This document shows, one piece after another, positions 5,602 through 7,060 of a DNA stretch of 7,060 nt. The position numbers and the translations under genes are program-made. This DNA comes from Clostridia bacterium. GTDB lineage: Bacteria > Bacillota_E > SLMV01 > PUMD01. Position 1 is the first letter of the stretch; each line of letters starts with the position of its first letter. The stretch lies in assembly GCA_007128555.1 (NCBI GenBank), contig SKXF01000277.1, positions 1-7,060 on the forward strand, written 5' to 3'. The notes under the pieces were generated by a model. It worked only from the letters and a program-made list of their open reading frames with translations. It had not been told where the DNA came from and did no database searches.

Positions 5602-5982
5602 TCACCTGCGTCTGCCGCGTCCCGAGCCGAAGTGCGATCCCACGGAAGGATCCTGCCTCCGCTTCAGCTGCCCCCTTTTGAGGGCCTCCAGGTTCTCAGA
5701 ACCCGTACCATACCTGGCGCGGTGAATCTGTATGCCCGCAGCCTCCAGGGACCTAGCAGCCTTGGGTCCTACATTGCTGGCAATCAACACCTTGACACCT
5801 CGATTTGAAAGCCACTGCGTCGATTGAACCCCCGCACCGCTCCCCAGGGCCAGGGCCGGATTGCGCTCCACCTCCTCTACCTCCGATTCCATGTCCACAA
5901 TCACAAAGTACTCCGCTCGACCGAACCGATCGTCCACCTCACTCTGAAGACTGTTCCCTTTAGTACAGATGGCAACTTTCAT
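5602..5982 (-). CDS. NifX-like (MTH1175/Orp-type) metal-cluster-binding protein, first copy
   Basis: This is a 126-residue protein of the same superfamily as the next gene. It has the classic start MKVAICTKGN and the core motif VDDRFGRAEYFVIVD (16-30), then GSGAGVQ (48-53), SNVGPKA (69-75) and AAGIQI (81-86). Unlike its neighbour it has no Cys-rich C-terminus but ends in a Gly/Arg tail (GSHFGSGRGRRR, 115-126). It may bind a cluster non-covalently, as orange protein does; that is inference from family resemblance. I chose the ATG 5980-5982 because GGGGGTGA lies at good distance, while the GTG four codons upstream is inside that site. It is the first gene of the operon, with a leader of about 27 bases from the promoter at 6016-6044, and it shares 4 bases or leaves a short gap to the second copy depending on that start. 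Confidence 0.88.
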   Translation of the reverse strand: MKVAICTKGNSLQSEVDDRFGRAEYFVIVDMESEVEEVERNPALALGSGAGVQSTQWLSNRGVKVLIASNVGPKAARSLEAAGIQIHRARYGTGSENLEALKRGQLKRRQDPSVGSHFGSGRGRRR

Positions 5983-6015
5983 GGCCTGAGTCACCCCCTT
6001 CCGAATTTCACGACC

Positions 6016-6044
6016 ATTATTGCACAGTTATGAACATATGTCAA
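6016..6044 (-). promoter_or_regulatory. sigma70-type promoter of the NifX-MinD-mrp operon
   Basis: On the minus strand a perfect -35 box TTGACA (6039-6044) is followed after 17 bases by AATAAT (6016-6021). Transcription would start near 6009, leaving a short leader before the ATG at 5982. The -35 box is embedded in the operator copy at 6026-6045, so bound repressor would block polymerase. No sigma54-type -24/-12 element was seen by eye, in contrast to the reported sigma54 control of the Desulfovibrio orp operons. Confidence 0.75.
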
Positions 6045-6045
6045 C
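6026..6045. promoter_or_regulatory. Second copy of the ATGAACATATGT operator
   Basis: AGTTATGAACATATGT (6026-6041) is identical to 16 bases at the DUF134 operator. The right half then reads CAAC instead of TCAT, as if one T were lost, so the dyad is imperfect on that side. It overlaps the -35 box and spacer of the NifX operon promoter. Two copies at two neighbouring promoters are unlikely by chance for a 16-base string in a window of this size. Confidence 0.72.
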
Positions 6046-6423
6046 AAATAGAGCTCAGCCTACTGCAACCGTTTGATGCATGGAACCTCCACTCACCGAT
6101 GAAGGGGATTGCCATGTCGGCAATCCAACAGAGAGCGCGAGACATAGTATGGGGCATCGGGATAACAACAAGGAAACGCCTGAGTCAATCCACAATGCTG
6201 GAAACGCAGGCGAGTGCCGCGCCATTGAGATTATCAAGGGCCACTCATATCATTCTCTGTAGAACCACCAGAAGCAGTGATTACGGTGAGCAGGTCGACG
6301 CGTTTCACCGCATCACCCACCTGGGATAGATTGCCATCATCTCTGTTTGCATGTGCTGGACCGAATCGTCCGAAGATGGACAGCATAAAACTTAACGGAG
6401 GACCCAGTTAGGGGGGAGTTGTT
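6046..6423. other. Divergent intergenic region with a hairpin
   Basis: About 380 bases lie between the minus-strand NifX operon promoter and the plus-strand BON gene. No convincing coding region is visible. A perfect 8-bp inverted repeat occurs at 6106-6126, and a weaker CGCCTG/CAGGCG pair at 6177-6182 and 6207-6212. I could not identify a clear promoter for the BON gene. The last 13 bases (6411-6423) contain the purine-rich ribosome-binding site of that gene. Confidence 0.5.
6106..6126. repeat. Perfect 8-bp inverted repeat, 5-nt loop
   Basis: GGATTGCC (6106-6113) and GGCAATCC (6119-6126) are exact reverse complements around ATGTC. It lies midway in the divergent intergenic region. No T tract follows on either strand, so a regulator binding site or an RNA hairpin fits better than a terminator. 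Confidence 0.5.
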
Positions 6424-7060
6424 CTGAGCAAGACCCACGGTGACGTCACTCTTCAGAACGTACTCGAGGAGCTGCACTCACTGCCGACAATGATCCAGCA
6501 TCTTCACATCGAGGTGGATCACCGCAGGATTCAGCTGCGAGGAATCGTGGATAGCCTGTCCGAGATGAGATCCATTTGCCATCGTGTCTCCGGCCTTCCG
6601 GGCGTCAGCAAAGTGGAAAACCACCTGACCGTCAAAATGCCAAGGGGAATGAATGACACAGACATCGAAGAGACCATGGAGCGTCTTCTCCGCTCGCGGG
6701 GATTCAGGGACATATCGGCCGACGTGAGCCGGGGGACGGTAAGGTTATCTGGCGATGTGAGGAGCCTTGCGGATCGACGTGTCATTGACGGCCTGGCCCG
6801 GTCCCTGCCGGGCGTGACAAAGATCATGAACAACGTCTCTGTCCCTCGGGACAATGGAAAAAATGGGCGCATCTCACCCGACGATGCAACCCTCACCAGC
6901 CGTGTCAACGAAATCCTGCGGACCGCTGACCGCTGGCTCTCAGGACGGGTTCGAGGAATCGTCTGCCAGAGAACCCTGTACCTGCGTGGGACCGTCAACT
7001 CCTCCCAGGACTGCCAGGCCGCTGTCAATCTTGCACGGCACATCGAGGGCATAAGAAGAA
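6424..7060 (+). CDS. Protein with three BON domains, 3' end outside window
   Basis: An open frame of 212 codons runs to the window edge. It contains three BON (OsmY-type) repeats at about 9-72, 79-141 and 154-212. Each has the pattern of a hydrophobic strand with RIQLRG, TVRLSG or TLYLRG, then a helix, then LPGVSKVENHL, LPGVTKIMNNV or IEGIRR. BON domains are thought to bind membranes or other hydrophobic ligands, and many BON proteins are periplasmic. Here no signal peptide is visible. A TAG at 6409-6411 closes the frame upstream, and the only codon with a suitable Shine-Dalgarno sequence (GGGGGGAG, 5-base spacing) is a CTG at 6424. The first ATG (6490) would cut into the first BON domain and has no ribosome site. 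CTG initiation, or an upstream frameshift, is therefore likely. It is transcribed divergently from the NifX operon. Confidence 0.82.
   Translation, partial: MSKTHGDVTLQNVLEELHSLPTMIQHLHIEVDHRRIQLRGIVDSLSEMRSICHRVSGLPGVSKVENHLTVKMPRGMNDTDIEETMERLLRSRGFRDISADVSRGTVRLSGDVRSLADRRVIDGLARSLPGVTKIMNNVSVPRDNGKNGRISPDDATLTSRVNEILRTADRWLSGRVRGIVCQRTLYLRGTVNSSQDCQAAVNLARHIEGIRR

Noticed and set aside
6030..6329. Plus-strand 99-codon frame
   Set aside because: Its ATG lies inside the operator of the NifX promoter, it has no ribosome site, and the product shows no recognisable motif or protein-like composition.
6045..6423. sigma54 promoter, as expected from Desulfovibrio orp operons
   Set aside because: I looked for a GG-N10-GC element with TGGCAC/TTGC character on both strands. 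The closest site has the -12 half but lacks the -24 GG.
6531..7052. Minus-strand 173-codon frame
   Set aside because: It is antisense to the BON-domain protein, whose three repeats give strong support to the plus-strand frame.

Overview
The window looks like a chromosomal segment of a moderately GC-rich, probably anaerobic, Gram-negative bacterium. A Desulfobacterota/deltaproteobacterial-type anaerobe is my best guess. It rests on the Orp-like set of MinD/ferredoxin ATPases and NifX-like proteins, on the DUF134 and DUF5320 families, and on a tRNA array resembling the one that precedes tuf in many bacteria. The species cannot be read from the sequence.

Positions 1-731 hold tRNA genes on the minus strand. 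Reading in the direction of transcription: a good promoter (703-731), tRNA-Thr(TGT), tRNA-Tyr(GTA), an intrinsic terminator, two tandem sigma70-type promoters (387-392/364-369 and 327-332/304-309), a decayed second tRNA-Tyr copy, initiator tRNA-fMet(CAT), and a tRNA-Thr(GGT) cut by the window edge. The order Thr(TGT)-Tyr-X-Thr(GGT) matches the classic thrU-tyrU-glyT-thrT(-tufB) array. Here it is split into two transcription units, and fMet occupies the usual Gly slot.

Positions 954-2507 hold a small minus-strand operon: its own promoter and a perfect 16-bp palindromic operator, a DUF134 (UPF0251) helix-turn-helix protein with a C-terminal zinc-ribbon-like tail, a Fur-family regulator, and two tandem DUF5320-type small proteins. 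The first DUF5320 protein has only 55 residues and is easily missed. Spacing is tight and Shine-Dalgarno sequences overlap preceding stop codons, so translation is probably coupled.

Positions 2513-6044 hold a second minus-strand operon: promoter plus operator, two NifX/MTH1175-like metal-cluster-binding proteins, a possible small ORF, two MinD-like ATPases that each carry two [4Fe-4S] ferredoxin motifs, and an Mrp/NBP35 ATPase gene wrecked by at least four frameshifts. This content resembles the anaerobe-specific orange-protein (Orp) cluster of Desulfovibrio. A plausible role is ATP-dependent assembly or delivery of an Fe-S or mixed-metal cluster. Both operons share a 16-base operator sequence (AGTTATGAACATATGT) at their promoters, so one repressor probably controls both. 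That repressor may be encoded in the first operon.

Positions 6045-6423 are a divergent intergenic region with a perfect 8-bp hairpin. From about 6424 to the window end there is a plus-strand protein of at least three BON domains. It lacks a conventional start codon at the position its reading frame and Shine-Dalgarno sequence suggest.
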